Shown here: piece by piece, positions 36,601-51,600 of the stretch | Layout of the letters: each line of letters opens with the position of its first letter | How positions within the stretch are numbered: position 1 is the stretch's first letter | NCBI GenBank assembly: GCA_002633005.1 | Contig: NMRA01000229.1 | Location: forward strand, 581,765-645,764 | Origin: Phoronis australis | Lineage: Eukaryota > Phoronida > Phoronidae | DNA length: 64,000 bases | Direction: 5' to 3' | Notes under the pieces: model-generated | The model's database searches: none | Told to the model about the DNA's origin: nothing | Seen by the model: the letters and a program-made list of their open reading frames with translations, nothing else | Made by a program: the position numbers and the translations under genes

Positions 36601-39600
36601 AGTGTGTTTCATATGTCTAAAGCATCCAATGAGTAATTTCAAATGCATAATGATTTGACGTATTTTTAAAGTGAGGCTAATGTGAAGTTCTAAGACTGAC
36701 CATAGACGGCGCTGCTATCCTATGAAATAACGCTTGCTGAAATGAAGCCGTTACCTGGCAGACACAGGTTGTACACCTGTTGAATTGCACGACCTGTCCT
36801 TCTCTGTAGACCTTGTTCTTCAACAGGCAACGCGTAGGAAGATCGAAAACCTTCCGCTGATCCCGGCAAATAGGACAACAGCTCTTTTCAGGATGGTAAA
36901 TGAATTTTGATGGGCAATTGAGAACAGGACAGGATATCTTCGAGCAGGTGACATTGCCTCCCTGTAGATAAAACGCGATGCAAATTTATGGTTAATTCTC
37001 CATTTCTTATCGATGAATAACACAGGTCTTGGAATGACCAATGACAAAAAGAGAACTTTTTCAGGTGATGTATCGTTCCACAAATAAATAGGTTTGTGTG
37101 ACAGACGTATTGTTGTAAAACTGAACTGAAATATATGTTTTTCGCATGAATAAAGTCAAAATAATGACAAAAAAGAGACCAAGAAGGACGAAAATGGAAA
37201 TCTAATAAGAGGAAATCGGAACCAAAAACGAGGTCATCCTCTCAAAATAGGAAAATCCCAAGCCCGTATAGCACTTAAAACAAATCGTACTCATTAAGAT
37301 TCAATAAATAAATTTACTACAAGTTCGCTCAGGGGATTTTTTAAATCAACGGACGACTTACTACATGTAATTCGTGCAAATAAAGAAAGAGTCGTCTTTT
37401 TACGTTTGAATAGGTTGAGAACAGAAAGGTGTCCGTTCACAGTGCCCACCAGTCCACGCTGGGTGTTTTAGATTTTGTATCCAATGTATTGTACAACTGT
37501 AGGTAACTTTAAACCATTTGGGGATCAACGAGAACGCAGTTATGTCATTATGTCATTGCTCACAGACCTCTCTGAGAGACATTTGTAACCGTTCCGCGCC
37601 CCCTTTCGTCACGTTCCACCAGTCCGCGTAGTCCTCGGTAGTTTCGTTACCGATGCAATCCAACTAGATCCAATTTCAAGTGTCAAATTCGGAACACGGC
37701 GTATTCGTAACGGAACTATGGCTAAGTATAGGCTCTCCCGCGATATCCCAGGCGACTGGCAGTGGCGCTGCGCACTACGACCCCGTTTGCGTCGTCTGCT
37801 CCACAGTGCTATGAAGAAAATTTACTTCATTTTTTAAAGAAAATGGAATCTGAGTGACGATGAAAAAACAGAAGCTGTTGGTAAGATGTTTTAATCGAAG
37901 CCTTAATGAATCACTCAGAAACTCATAATTCTCTCTGTCAAACCTTAACTCAAGACGATTTCCAAAGCAATCCCGTCATTATTGCCAACACGAAAAACGG
38001 ATTTGGTCTTTTGGGCATTTGAAGACTACTTTAAATACAACAAATTTGTTAAGAACCGATTGCACAAAATATAAAACATTTAATAAGCATTACAAAATGA
38101 AGTAGGTTTCGTGCGCAAACGCTGTGGTCCGAAAACAAGTAGGTCTCTTAATATAAGATTAGTCGGTAAGTCGTGGTGGTGTAGTGGTAAAGCACGCGCG
38201 CTCTATTCGCTAGGTCGTGAGGTCGAGACTGTAGAACGTGCGTTTTTTCCTGTTTGACACGTTCTTCATTTTTTTTTTTTTTTTTTTGCTTTATTTTTCT
38301 TGGATAATACTTTAGGAATCAAGGAAAATGTTTGATTTTTAGAGGAAAAAATAGAAAAATTTCCCCCTCCCGACCTCCCCCCATTCGGTGCTATACGCAT
38401 CAACAATCGTGGTTGGCGCAAATGCTTACAGCCGGACAAAATGTTGCCCCCCCCCTTGTGATATCCTAGATCCGCCACTGAAGAACGAGCGATGACAGTA
38501 GTTTCCAGCATTCGCCGGTACCCGAGGTACAAATATGTATCTGCCGCGGGTGTCAGAGTAAATTGAACAGAACACCAATGTATGCAGATGTTTTTCGTGT
38601 TTGTTTGACGTAGAGCAAAGCCAACCAATAAAAACGGCTTGTTACATGTATCAATTGCAACTTCAGTGATTACATTCAACATTCTGTAGGAACTAGATTT
38701 ACAAGTGTTCTCTTGAGAGGCAGGTTTTAACAAAGAAACTGCGTGCTGGAATTCAACAATCCATCATAATTAAAGAATTCCCTAAATGGCGCTGGTGGTC
38801 AAATCCTTAGTTTTATTCTGCTGGAGGGAAATAACCGAACGTTATCCAAAGAAAATGTAACTCATTCATCATAATACGTGATTGTACTACCTTAGTAGGC
38901 GTAATCTCAAGAGTCTTTTGTCGTTTCTTAAGTGACAACTCAATTTATTTTAACTTTTGTTGCGTTTTTAAACCGGTAGTTCTGTTGAACTTTATGCTTC
39001 ACTTGATCAACACGCCGCAACGTCCTTCAAAGTTGTGAATCGAATTCTAATGAGCTTTTACGAGTCGTCAGCTATCTCACCTTGCAAACACAATACACGC
39101 ACTGGTCTCGCTTCAGCGTGATGACGTCACCCTCCTTAATCTTACGCCTACCGAGTGAACATCCTGAGCATGAGGGACAGCATTGTCCAGGAATGTGGAT
39201 AGGGTTCCTGCATGGTACATGACACTGGATTTTCCTGATATTTAAAACCGCTGCCTGCAAGTGAAACAATAATGAATGTTTACAATGATTTGACGACAAG
39301 TGCACACTTCAATAGTTGACATGAATGGTTTGCTCAGTTCCCAATTGGTAGAGCAACAAGTTGGCAACATTAAGCTTCGTGCCACTGGTACTTGGAAATG
39401 CTGCTTTGAACAAGTTCGTACCTAGTGCCCACTGTTTACCGCGTTCTAGTTTGTACTTAGCAAGCATGCGATGGTTAATTTTCCCCTAATTATTTTTTTT
39501 CACGAAGGTTGTCGTTCAAGTGCACAGCTTTCATGAAACTGAACCTTTTAACATTTTGAATCTTTCTGTTTTGCGCAATAGAGGACGCTGACTCACCTTG

Positions 39601-42600
39601 CATGAGATCACAGTACACGGGTCGCTTGCATCCGTAAATTCTTCTCCGCTTTTAATTTTCCTACCTTTGTACACACAGCCTGGAGACAAAGAGTAGTGAA
39701 TGGACAGAATAAAACGGACTGTTAAGACGTCGTCTTTAATAAGTTCAATGCGCATTCATAACATGATAGATTTTCTTGGAACATGATTTCTTTAAGTCGA
39801 AGCCTTGGGCCAGCGACAGACGAAAAACCGGCAGACGCGGCACTCGGAAGTGTGTTCTCATCAACGTTAACAAATAATTCCTGATATACTAACAAAGACA
39901 AAAATTCAAACGTTCAGTCGCCTGTCATTTTGCAATGGTACTGTAAAAAGATTGGTGTCCAAAATGTTTGTTTTAATAATTATTATTATCAAGGGCTGTT
40001 ATTTCCTGTTACTTTTCTTATTTATCCATATTGTGTTTGTATCACAGATTTTATTGAACTAATCCACACCTTTGCAAACATTGCAGCATGAGTTCTTGGG
40101 TTTGGTGAATAGCACAACGTGACATCCTTCGAGGTCGCACGTTTCACGGTCACATTTAACTCGCCGTTGCTGAAACAAAGTAAAACAATCTTGAGAACAC
40201 TTTAAAATCTCAAAACTAATCTATTTAAAGGGAGATATCATTTAGATTCAGCTGGTTTCTGGCAGATAAAACGGGAACCAGTTGCTAAACACTAGAACAA
40301 TGCGACAGTTTTATGGCGGTATCGTGTGGCGAAAAATCTCCCGTGGGGACAGCTTAGGTTAGGGGATACTGGGGACGCTTCGCTGAGATGGGAGGCGATT
40401 TTTATTTCCTGAAATACTATATATGAGATGTCAATTCAAATATTATGCCTATAAAATGGAATGGGAGACCACTGTTTTACTTGGTAAAACTGCGGTCTGA
40501 TTGCACGCTGCACGGCATGAATACTGACGTTGTTATAAGAAGTCGCTAAATCTAGCAACCCCCGTTTAGCAACGAAAAATTAAACTTCATCTTCGGCAAC
40601 GAAACTAGTTTACCTCGTCTCGTGGTTCCCTCATACAACATAGAAGTGCTTTCCACTGTTTTTGAGTATGTCGAATGGAATACTTTGAACAGACTTTTAC
40701 AGGCGAGATAGAAATACAGATCATTGTTTAAATCCTCATTCAGACATGGGTGACACAAAAATGGGTCTCACTTTCACTTTTGTTAGGTACGAATATTGCC
40801 ACAGAGGGATTTGGAAGCACAGCGTCACCCCCCTCCCCCCCCCCTCCCAGCACAGCTTCACCTCCCTCCCATGTCCTAAAAAGATGATCGGTCCCTCACG
40901 CCAATATCACATTGTTTCACTTCAAGAACTGATTTCACAAACAAAAGCAGAACATTGCTTCGACATTGTTGTCCGTTGAGCAAGTCCAGCGAGCATTCTC
41001 ATAACCAGTCCAATGTTGCTTTCTGTAGGGTAAGTCACGCGAGTGAAAGGTGAATTTCGCGAGAAGGCGTGAATTCTGAGATAGAATTCGCATTTCCGTT
41101 CTTTAAGCAAAGATTTGTCCCCGCGAGTGCCTTGCGAGTGTCGCTTGTTAAGCTAACGCGCCCCGGCTGCGGCGTCAGCAACTACTGTACCGTATGCGTT
41201 TAGCGACACCCTTCGACCGCAACGTACCAAGCGCAGGAAGTACGTGTAGGTGGAGCAAATTCTTTCCTAATTATATGTAAAGAAATTTTGTCTGTGCTGC
41301 AGAGACACGGGGCCATTAGCTTTGTTCAAATTTTAACAGCTTATCGTTAGAACTATCAATTCGTCTCCGAGTGAAGCGACAGGCGATGTCTTTATCAACA
41401 GCGACTTATCTCGGACACGAGGACATGCCCAAACTGCGAAATCGTCGACCAATTACCACGTCCACGTGAAGTGGAGATAGGTTTCAAAAGAAAATCTAAT
41501 GTAAATTTTACCGTCGATAACGTGGAGTGCGATAAACTTCAAATGATCTCCATTAATTGCTTCTAGATTGCCAGGGGCGGACAGTTGCTGAGAAAAATGT
41601 GTGTAAAATCTATCAACACTGCGGCAAAGATAGTTGGACTGACAGCAGACATCATTGATTTTTTCAAGTCACGAAGCTCCAGCGTAAAGTGTTCATCTCA
41701 ACATTGAGATTAAGTACTGTTTAAGGATTTTACCCAAGACTGACCCTGTCACCACTCCATGTAGTGTCTCCCATGTGAGATAAAAGAATTTTATGTACAT
41801 GTATTCAGTTTAAATATTTCGTATCGGGTATTGCGGTTGGAGGTAGGCGGTCTTTCCAACAGCCGTCGATTAACTTGCACAACATGAGAGAGACGCAGCA
41901 AACTTGAAAAAAAACTTGTTCCAAACTTTTGAGAATCGATGAGGGTCACAGAGCGTTAGCTTACATCCCGGAGTTGATATCCGACACCGTAAAGCCAACA
42001 CAGAGTTTAGATTGATATTGATATAAATACTCATAGTTTTTTCTGTTTTTTGTATTATATATTTTCTATAGTATATCTAATATATACTCGTGAATAGTTT
42101 AGATTTGCACTCTGAACGTATCTACTTATATTTGCATATTTGTAGTTAAGCTATCATAGTGAAAAATATGCACTTATGTTGGTTACAAAGTTCAAAATAT
42201 TCAAGTGATATACTTATGTAATTTATTTCAAATCAAGATGACGATAAAAATAATGATCATAACAATAGCAACAATAATAATAATAAATTGAAAACATAAA
42301 ATAAGTTCATTCAAATAGTTAAGCTGTTAAACAAACTAAAAATTGTTCATCAATGTTACAATAGAATATAACCAACGAAAAGTCACGCGCACTCATTCAT
42401 CATAAAAAATACGTACGTTCGAATATTACCACCACATTTACAGACTCATTTTATATCCTTTGCCACAGGGGAAGCGTTTCCGGAAAAATATGCGATATTT
42501 GATGCTACCCAATATTTATGGTGAGGAATCCTTAAACGATGATTGAAATGTATAACTTGCATGAAGTTATTAAATCACTGGCGGATCTTGGACATTGAAA

Positions 42601-45600
42601 TGCGTTGGGGGGACAGTCATAATTTTCGGAGGAAACTATCTGGATAGGCCCCCTAAACGGTAAGCCGGCGGCGCTTTTCTTCTGGTCATGCTCGTAGGCG
42701 TTCGATTCCTTTGCCCCCAACTAAATCCGCCCCTTTGAACGTGCAGCGAAAGACGTAAACACCGACCACGTTCAAAGGTTGGTCAACTTTCTTAATATGA
42801 TAATCAAACCAAAACGCACCTGCGTAAGAATTGTATGAAACGTACAGGCATTTCACAAAGTGATCAAAGTAATGGTAAAATCAATATATAAAAATCAAAC
42901 TCAGTCCACGTATCAATCAAAGTCATTTAGAGACAATCCAGAAACAACATGACGGCAATTCGCAAATAGCACACGCGATCAAAGACGTTCTTTGTTCAAA
43001 ATCCTATCGGCGAGGTTATTTTTGTTTCTGTGTTTATGTTTTTCGAATATTACATAAAGTACACAGTAGTCATATGTTTATCAGACCTGTTCATATCTTT
43101 ACACGTCACTGTTATTATAACATTACGTTATTTCGTGCTATTATTAAGGTAACAAGTTAAAGCTGACGTAAGATAACACGCGGTTCACGTTATTGACGGC
43201 TAAAACAATTACGATTCCTGTTGCGTCGGGTCCTGACGTGCTAAGTTTTGTTTCGCTGTGGTTAAAACAACTACGATGTAGACATCGGTGAGAACGCCTC
43301 GCGTTACTTGTGTGTTTGTATTGGGTGTAATGAAAACGGCTTAAACTAAAGAGAAAAGGCCTTGTAATGGACCCGACGCGTAGTTATTGTGCAAAATTAG
43401 TCAGGTGTGTATGATAGCTTTGTACACAATATACCAGCCAAATGGCCGTGATATTGAAACCATCGAGGTGCAGTGAGGCTTCTTGAGTAGCAGGTAAAAT
43501 GTCCAATCCTGCACCCAAATGGGCTTCTCGACTATGTGGACATCATGCTGAAAGGTGCGCTAACGAAAACGGTTCACAATGAAAAATGGCAGTACGGTTT
43601 CCGGTCCCTAAATTTAACGAACCTGGGATGTTAAATATAACTGTGTTACGCAGATTGGCGAATGCAGGAGGCCGCAATGGAGGGTCAAACACGAATTGCG
43701 TACAGAACATGTCCCCGTAACAATCAAACGTTTTTGTCTTGCTTGTAAAGAGGACAGACGTATAAGAATTCCCAAGTAATTGTTTGAAAGCAACGTGCTC
43801 AAAATGTGGTTTTGAGTACTGGGTACTGGATTTTTTCTTTCACGACGCCGTAAAATGTGGTTTTGAGTTCTGTTTTATATGTTACAAGTCGACTCCGTAA
43901 AATGTAATTTTTGGTACTTGATTTTTCTGTCACTACTCCGTAAAATGTAATTTTGGGCACTGGATTTTTTTCTGTCACAACTCTGTGACTGCGGATGACG
44001 CAATCTGTTGACGAAATTGCCAATTTCCTACTCGTCGAATGACCGAGCATAGTTCTGAAATGATGGTGACACTGTCTCCGAGTGCCTCTCTGTTGAGCAA
44101 ATCACATATAATGTCCTGTCTTGTGTAACAAGCCTATAAACTATGCGTAATAACAGTGTGTCTCGCTACGGTTGTTTGTCCAAGTTAACAGAGAGGCGGT
44201 GTCAGACGGGGGCGAACAAACATGACCGCTGCTGTTCTATCCAGCCAAGCGACAAGACAGGTCGCAAATCACCGCCAGTCAGCGGCGACGGAGGCCGGGC
44301 GCCAGAGAAGGTGACAGTGCCGGCGACACGGAGACGGGGACCATTCGCCTCTCAAAGCACTATCGCAAACAACACCTGAACGTCGAGTAATAAAATACGA
44401 AATTTGGTGTTATTATTCTACATCATAGAACCAAACCGTAAATCTTCTTAAATTTCAGCAAATCAAATCGCATGAAAAGATAATTATTTATTTCATGAAT
44501 GTTGATAGAACTTCAAGTGTAGTTTTATAGAGACGTCCCAAGAGAATTATCAATGGTTAGACGATTAATCCTCTTTTCATTTCAAATCGCCAGACCAGAT
44601 GACTGGGTCAAGATTACGTGGAGCAATATTACGTAAACTAATCTCATCATGCGTAATAAGTGTGTATTGCCGTGGAACGGCCTTTCATGGGTTAAGTCGA
44701 ATGTTATAGATATCGTTTTTCTTCTTTTTAATGTTCATTCATGGGAATTGATAACAGTTTCAGTGCTATTTTTCTTTTCCTCACATTTACTTACTTGAAA
44801 AGTGAAAAAATGAGTTGCCTAGCAACATAAACCGTACAACTTAATCCAAATTTACACACAAAATTTTAACGCACACATTCTATGAGGAAAAGCGAATAGA
44901 AAGCGCCGAGTTTTTTTTAGCAATTTCATAATGCTTAAACAATGAAATAAACCCGGGCCTCCTACAAACCTATTGGAAACGATCTCTAGGCTTGAGAATA
45001 GCTGATAGATCTGTATTGTTTCAGATCAGGTCCGTTAATTAGCTTGTCGCGGCGGATTAGTTTCAGCCGACAAAGCAATGTGACAGTCGGGAGCTTTGCA
45101 GGCGATAGGACAAGAACGCTATGACGATGTTTTGGAAGAGGGTGTATGTATATATATGTCTGTGAAGACACTTGACGTTTTTAACAACAGTGCATGGTGG
45201 GGCCGTTGGTAAAAAGGGCAGGCGATTTATTGTAACCAAGGTCGAATAAAATCCCGATGACGTTTTGGAATAGTGTATATTAAGCTCCGATCATTATCAC
45301 GTTTTTGTTTTGAGTCAGAAAATCAACATAATGACCTAAGTGAAAGTGGGTAATAACATAATAACATATTCCCCATGCTACGTGGGACTAAATAATTCAT
45401 ATGTTAGTTTCGAACATCTATGCCGTCCCTTAAGTGTATCACGCTTAATTTTATCAATTGAAGAACAACGTTGATTACGATGGCAGAGTGACATCTCTGT
45501 AATTGGGCATGTATGATTTACGTTGCTTTTTAAACCTATGGAATATTATTTTTGCACATAAAATCGTTTGCTGTAGAATGATCACAATAACAAAACGAGT

Positions 45601-48600
45601 CACAAATAGATATTGACCCCGTTTTGCAGTGTATCATTCCATTATTAGGCCTAACTATCTGACAAGTTTACGTGTAGTCACCTGCTTGTCAGAGTCCGCT
45701 CAGACATCTTAATAAATATCGTTTTGATAAGAGTGTCAAAAATCTCATGACAGCTGGCAAGATTGACTCACCTATACTTGAAATTGCTCCAACGCGATGA
45801 GGAACAACAGACAATATTTGGGGTACTTGAGCCTGCGAAGAAATCCCCATATCCAAAAAAACAACTTTTGAGTTAGATCACGTGGCAACATAAAACTAGT
45901 CACAACCTGTTGTTTTTTTTTTGTTGTTTTGTTATTCTGAGTACGTTATTACTCGACTACGAAAGTAATTTTACGCACCACCCTCAAACTCAGGCAGATC
46001 TTTACTTCGAAAGGAAGCGGGTGCCCAACCACGATTCCGTAGGAAAATGTCCACGTATCTAAAAACCGCTTGCTGACAGCTTTTTTTAGATGTGTCCGTT
46101 GGGAGGGACCCGAAGATTTGGATTGACGACATGAAGGGCAGCTCCAACGCAATATGCTCAAATTCTTCCACCACAAAGCAACACCGATGATTTGTTTAAC
46201 ACTAACGTTCCAGAGAAAAAAGTATTTCACCTAATGCGCACCATGCACTTGATGACTTCAAAAAATAAGAAGAAAATGTTAAGAATACCCCCTTGTTTAT
46301 GTGCTTACTCCCCACCGAGTTAATAGTCCGAGCGCCACGATATGTCGTGATGCACTCACTCAACAGGCAAGTAGAGAGCGACGTATCACTCGATCCATTT
46401 ACGTGGTCAGTGACTGGCATCACAGTTTCAAATGTGACCACGAGTTCAAACCACCTGTCGAAACCTGTCAAGGTTAATTAACTCTAATTAGACAAGTGGT
46501 TATCTTATCCCTCCAGTGTTTACAAGAAGTCTCACCAGGTGGGGACAGTTTTGTGAACTGACAAATCATCGCTCGTAAACAAACGCTCCAAGCGCCAACA
46601 GCCAGCTGTCGGTGGGTTTATTTCAAGAATTAAATTGTTCTGGTGTTTTTCTTTGCTTCTTTATTTGTTTTTGGGCGTTATTTTAGAAATAAGATGTCAA
46701 GAGAATGTTTACGTAGTGACATAGATCTCAGATGACTAAGCGAGCATCTGGTCTTCGTCACTGGTTCGGTTGGCTTCCACTTACTGACCGCCGGATACTT
46801 ATCCTTAAAATCTCTTTAGAAAAAGATATACTAACCGAACCTAACACGCGGACAACTCATTTGAAAAAAATAGTTCTAATGAATGCTTAAATTCATGAAA
46901 AACTCATGGTAACTCATTGAAATAATCAGGAATGTTTTCAGGAATTTTGAGTTATTATCTACGCAATAACGTCCATCATCTAAGACGTGGCAGTTTTAGC
47001 ATTGGCTAAATCTTGGGTCATTTATTCCAATCAGTCTCTCAACGTTGATTACAACGGCGATCATCCGGGACACCTCGGATCCCACCTCAGTAGATAGCGT
47101 TAAATGCTAGGGGAATTTCGAGGCCACGAAAATACCCGAGTTGTTCCGATGTTCATTCCCTTAGCTATCAAGAACCCCGAGAACATGTACAAGTGCAAAA
47201 ATATCACAGAACTTGGAAGAGCTCAGAAAATTAAACCACTGCAATTAGAGGAAGCTGGAAATCAAATAAGAGGAAATCGAAACCCAAAAAGATTAAATCC
47301 TCTTAAAGATGAAAATTCGAATCCCCGTTAAATAGCCCAAATCAAATCTTACTTATTGTGTCGGAATTCTGGTCTCTAACCAGTTTAACTGCATGATTTC
47401 AGTACTAAACAGTCAGTGTACAGGAAGAAAATACCCCTCTAGTTTAATTTGTTTTAAGCGGAAAGTGATTGACATTTAATCTTCTGGTTTTGTCATAGTG
47501 CTGCACAACTTCCTTTGTAAACAAACACAAGTGGACAAATGGTCCATAGTTAGTAAAACCACCAAACCTGCAGGGTGGTCAAAATTCAATACCCAAAGCG
47601 TTAACCACATGGACTATTTAAAAATCCATTCACCCTGTTAGTACCAGTTATTTGTGTATGTTGCCAAATTTGCAACAAGATAATGTGAAATAGATGAACA
47701 CCTCCCAGAGAACAGGTGATAGGTTGTAATTTGAGATGAGATCTGGTAATTAGAAAAAGTCAGTCTGATTATCAACAAAGCATCCCGAAGAATACTATAT
47801 TCTGACGAAATCTATTAGAAATTACACTCTCAACATCCTGAACTTGATTATTCCGTTAAAGAAATTCACGACCATACGATGGTGAAAGAAAAGCGGCGTT
47901 TACCGCACTTTCCTGTTGAGCAAAAAATGTGTCTTAGCATGGTTTATCATAAGGTTATCACCTGCGTCCATCAGAGTTTTAGAGTTTTATTTGGAGCTAC
48001 CTTCAGGCCACTGAATGAGCATGTATACTTACCGACAAACCAGAATTTGCCCACTACTAATGCTTACCTCACAGTAACATGAAAAACATGGGTTGCTGGA
48101 AATTAGTGGTACGTAAACTTCCTCCCCCTCCGCGTCACACTTTGCATCCATTCCTGAAAACAATCAGCAATAGCGGGATTGGTCAACTACACATGGTGAA
48201 GTCGAGGATGTTGTCAGGATCCCTGCCTGTATACTCGATTTCCGTTTTAGCAGAAATTTCGAGGCGACTCAAAGAAGTGATACCTCGTCGTAAATTTATT
48301 TCCTTGCCGCCTTTGTTGATGCAATAACTCAAAACTTTCTCGCTAATTTATTCTAACATTATGCTGATATACAATCTGTAGCAAATTCTAAAAAAAATCT
48401 AGCGTCACTGATTGGATAATCCATAAAGTGGGTGTATAAAAGAATGTTAAACAGTGTACGAATTCTTTCGTTTTTTCTTTCACGAATACACAGCATTTCT
48501 GAGATTTTGACATTTAAGAAAACACAAAAGACCAACCCTGACAGGCGTGAATTTTATTAATCTTTTGTTAAGCTTGAGTGATTAGGCTCATTATTTGAGT

Positions 48601-51600
48601 AATTGATTTTGAAACGCGATATTCAAGGTAAAGACGAAAACAGATTTGTTTGTTGGTACAGCAAAGGAGTTGAATTAGTTTGGTCAGAAATCTCTAATTG
48701 TCTTCGGCGTGCTTGTTTGCGCAAAGCAACGAGATGCTCTCAGGGGAAATAGCGGCCATGTGTAAAATAATGACAGAAAGGTTAAACATGTAGAGAAAGA
48801 TCCATTCCCGCGCTACTACCAGGCACAATGAGGCCACAGCGAACATTGAACTTTGAGCAACTGAAATTCAAGGGTAATGGAAAAAACGTCAATTGTTTAG
48901 TTCACGTAACGCTGCCATTTTGCTTTGACGTAAAGATCTGGCGAGTTTTTTTTTTTTGCTGCAAACTGTTTAGAACGTGAACAATGGGCGGACGTAATTG
49001 GGTGTTATAATAAGAATTTGCCGAGGTTGCTTTCAAATTGAAACTGCTACGTAAGATTATATAACGTGCGAGATATTGTAGGCACATTTTTGTATAGATA
49101 ATGCGCTTGGCTTGTACACTTATGCAATGGGACAGACGTTTTAGAATAAAGTCAATATAGCATTGGATTTTTACACTGGTTAACTAGTGTTAGATTTGAA
49201 TGAATTTTTGATCGATTAATTGATTTAACATTGATTGACCACAAAATTAATACAATACAATGCAGTGCAATGAATATGATACGCCACAAAACTGAGATAA
49301 ATCTAGAAGTAGTATGAGTGGCAAATACGTCCAAAGTATAAGAAAAAATAAAACTAGAAAAGATAATTCCCTCAATGACGTGAAATCCATGATTCAGTAA
49401 TATTGCTGTTTGGCACGTGACACAAGCCATGTCACCTCGACCAATGACAGTTTGGTGTGAAAAAAGACTTCAAAAACTTGTCCGGTAGCTCAGTGATAAT
49501 ATTTTGATAACAAACTGGCAGCAAAATCTCTAGTTTGAAGTATCTTGTCTAGACATTCTGTCACACAGAAGTCATTGACGTAATGCAGCCATTTAGTCCT
49601 CACCTTCTGTGTTTATATGTTGTGACGCATATAGGTCATATAATTTACTTTTTCTTAACTTCAAGCTGCACTATACCGACTCGCTGTTTCGATTTTGACC
49701 ACATAATTTTTATATTGTAAATCCGATCTCAAGTTGTTGCTTGCTCAAAATTAGAGTTGATTTCTCGGCTTGGGGAGCCCTAGGAGTTCTTTATCGTTTG
49801 ACACGAGGCTCAATTAGTTGGCTTGTCACGGAAGGACAGTTCACGTGCCGATTATGGCCTCAAAGGATAACCAACAGCCAGTTCGTTCCAAGCCCTGAAG
49901 TCACTTCTCTTCTGAATAGGCAACACGCTGAGAATGGGGCCCATGACAACCCAAACTTAACTTGAAACTCGGCTGCTCGTTATTTTTGCAAATCACGTAG
50001 CGTTTAGTTTACTCCGAATGTGACGCAATTTTCGAGTCGGGTTTCGAAGAGTAAATTCCACATCAAAATCTAGATTTTTTAATGGAAGCCATTCTGGAGG
50101 GTTAAGTCCAAATGTGATCAGATTCTCAACGATTGTCAACGCTAGTCCTTGGAATCATTCTTCCTTGGTTCCTCCTTCATAAGAAAATTTTCGAGTGAGT
50201 CGGCAGGCTGTCTTTTACAGTCATGAGGCCATGTTATGCGCAGTGGGTTGTAATCGCACTCAAGAAGGTCCACAATCTCATCTGCTAAACGTTCGTAGCA
50301 CTAACAAGACAGTGAATGAGTCAGCTAAGATCATTTATAAACATGTCGCTGACTATCAATGAAGGCAGACCGACAAAAACCAAACGCAGTCTCTTGGCGT
50401 TTTTGTTTATTGTCGAAAATAACGTATCTCTCACTTTGAAAAGGCTCTTTTACCCATTCTGACAAGTGAAGAGATAGAAAAATTACGGCGCATTTTTGCT
50501 AAGTGACACACGACTCCAACAATCTAGCCACGTGTCGATCGCAGAACATGTTTTGGGGCAAGTTTTCGTCCGTTATCTGTCAATCAAGATAATTAGCAAA
50601 AACACTCTCAGTATACCAGTCACCACCGCGTAATACCAGACCATATACTCGTACTGATCAGAGGCCCGTAGGGCACAGATGTATTTCTTTTCTAGGAAGA
50701 CGAAGGAAGACGGGCGTGCAACCAACCACAACCTGGCCTAACTTCCGTTCGCGAGCTCACCACAGGGAATCTTTGCAAGAAAAACAATCACAACAGTGGT
50801 TGCTTAGCCCAGTACACCTAACTGGTCAATACCCAACGCGAGGCGATCGTGTGTTAAGAATACAAGACTAATTTACCTACCTAATTACAGTCAAGGCATT
50901 TATCGAGAGCTCCCGTGCAGACACAGGTTAGACTGTTCCCCACTCATAACAATGTCGACGGAGTTTGCACGTCGCGCTATCACAGCTTATTGGAGCCGTC
51001 ATTCTATGAACAGCGATCAAGTGTATAAAGCGAATTAAGATAAACTACGCTAGACATAGCGCATTAGATATAATGCACGGGGGCATATTTCGTATGACAT
51101 AATGATTGGTCCCGGAAAACGTAATGTTGGTGGCGGAATACATCTGAATTGTTCCGAATCAAAATAGCGTTTCGCTAATTAGTTTTCCAGCTCTGGCGCA
51201 AGTTTTAATCTCTTTTTAGTCTACCGATCTTGTGTGGTCTACAGAAAACTTATCAATTATATTTTCAGAAGCTGGTATTGGTATAAGTCGATCGACCTGT
51301 TCAGACTTAAGTGTACTTGGAATTCTCGATTTACATGTAGGGGACAGAAATGTCGGGTATTCCTACAAATTGTATTTCTATTCGGAGATTGACCCTGTTT
51401 TGACCGAATCCGGACGAAAAAGTTCCATCTCATCTCCATCAGTGTGTGTGTGTGATTGCTGTTTTGGCTAAACTCTGTGGATCGGATCATCTCTCTGTGC
51501 GTGTATTCTATTTCGTGAAACTTCACAAAAGGTCTTCAGATTAGTGCACCAAAAATGCATTAACACTGATACACGGCACCAAATGACTATTCGGATGTGT

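Larger units (their letters stand above)
40170..48067 (-). other. BMPER: BMPER intron 2 (7.9 kb)
   Basis: Holds the 162-bp element, the 43.8-kb minisatellite, a GC-rich island at about 44170-44350 and the 47.3-kb dispersed repeat. No second gene was recognised on either strand. Confidence 0.8.

Noticed and set aside
44143-44379. 78-codon plus-strand frame in the GC-rich island
   Set aside because: GC-rich DNA has few stops by chance. No homology, signal peptide or splice support.
45772-45832. A 61-base minus-strand segment with a good acceptor (ggatttcttcgcag) and donor (ATAG|gtgagt) between BMPER exons 2 and 3
   Set aside because: Exons 2 and 3 already join in phase 0 and complete VWC1. 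Inserting 61 bases would break the frame, and the encoded residues have no VWC pattern.
45971-46174. 67-codon minus-strand frame beginning MVEEFEHIALELPF in BMPER intron 2
   Set aside because: Overlaps a 93-codon frame in another register. It has no domain and no splice-site partner.
50890-50945. Minus-strand TCVCTGALDKCLDC, resembling part of a VWC domain
   Set aside because: Closed by stops on both sides, lacks the first cysteine of Cx2CxC, no acceptor, and all five VWC domains are accounted for elsewhere.
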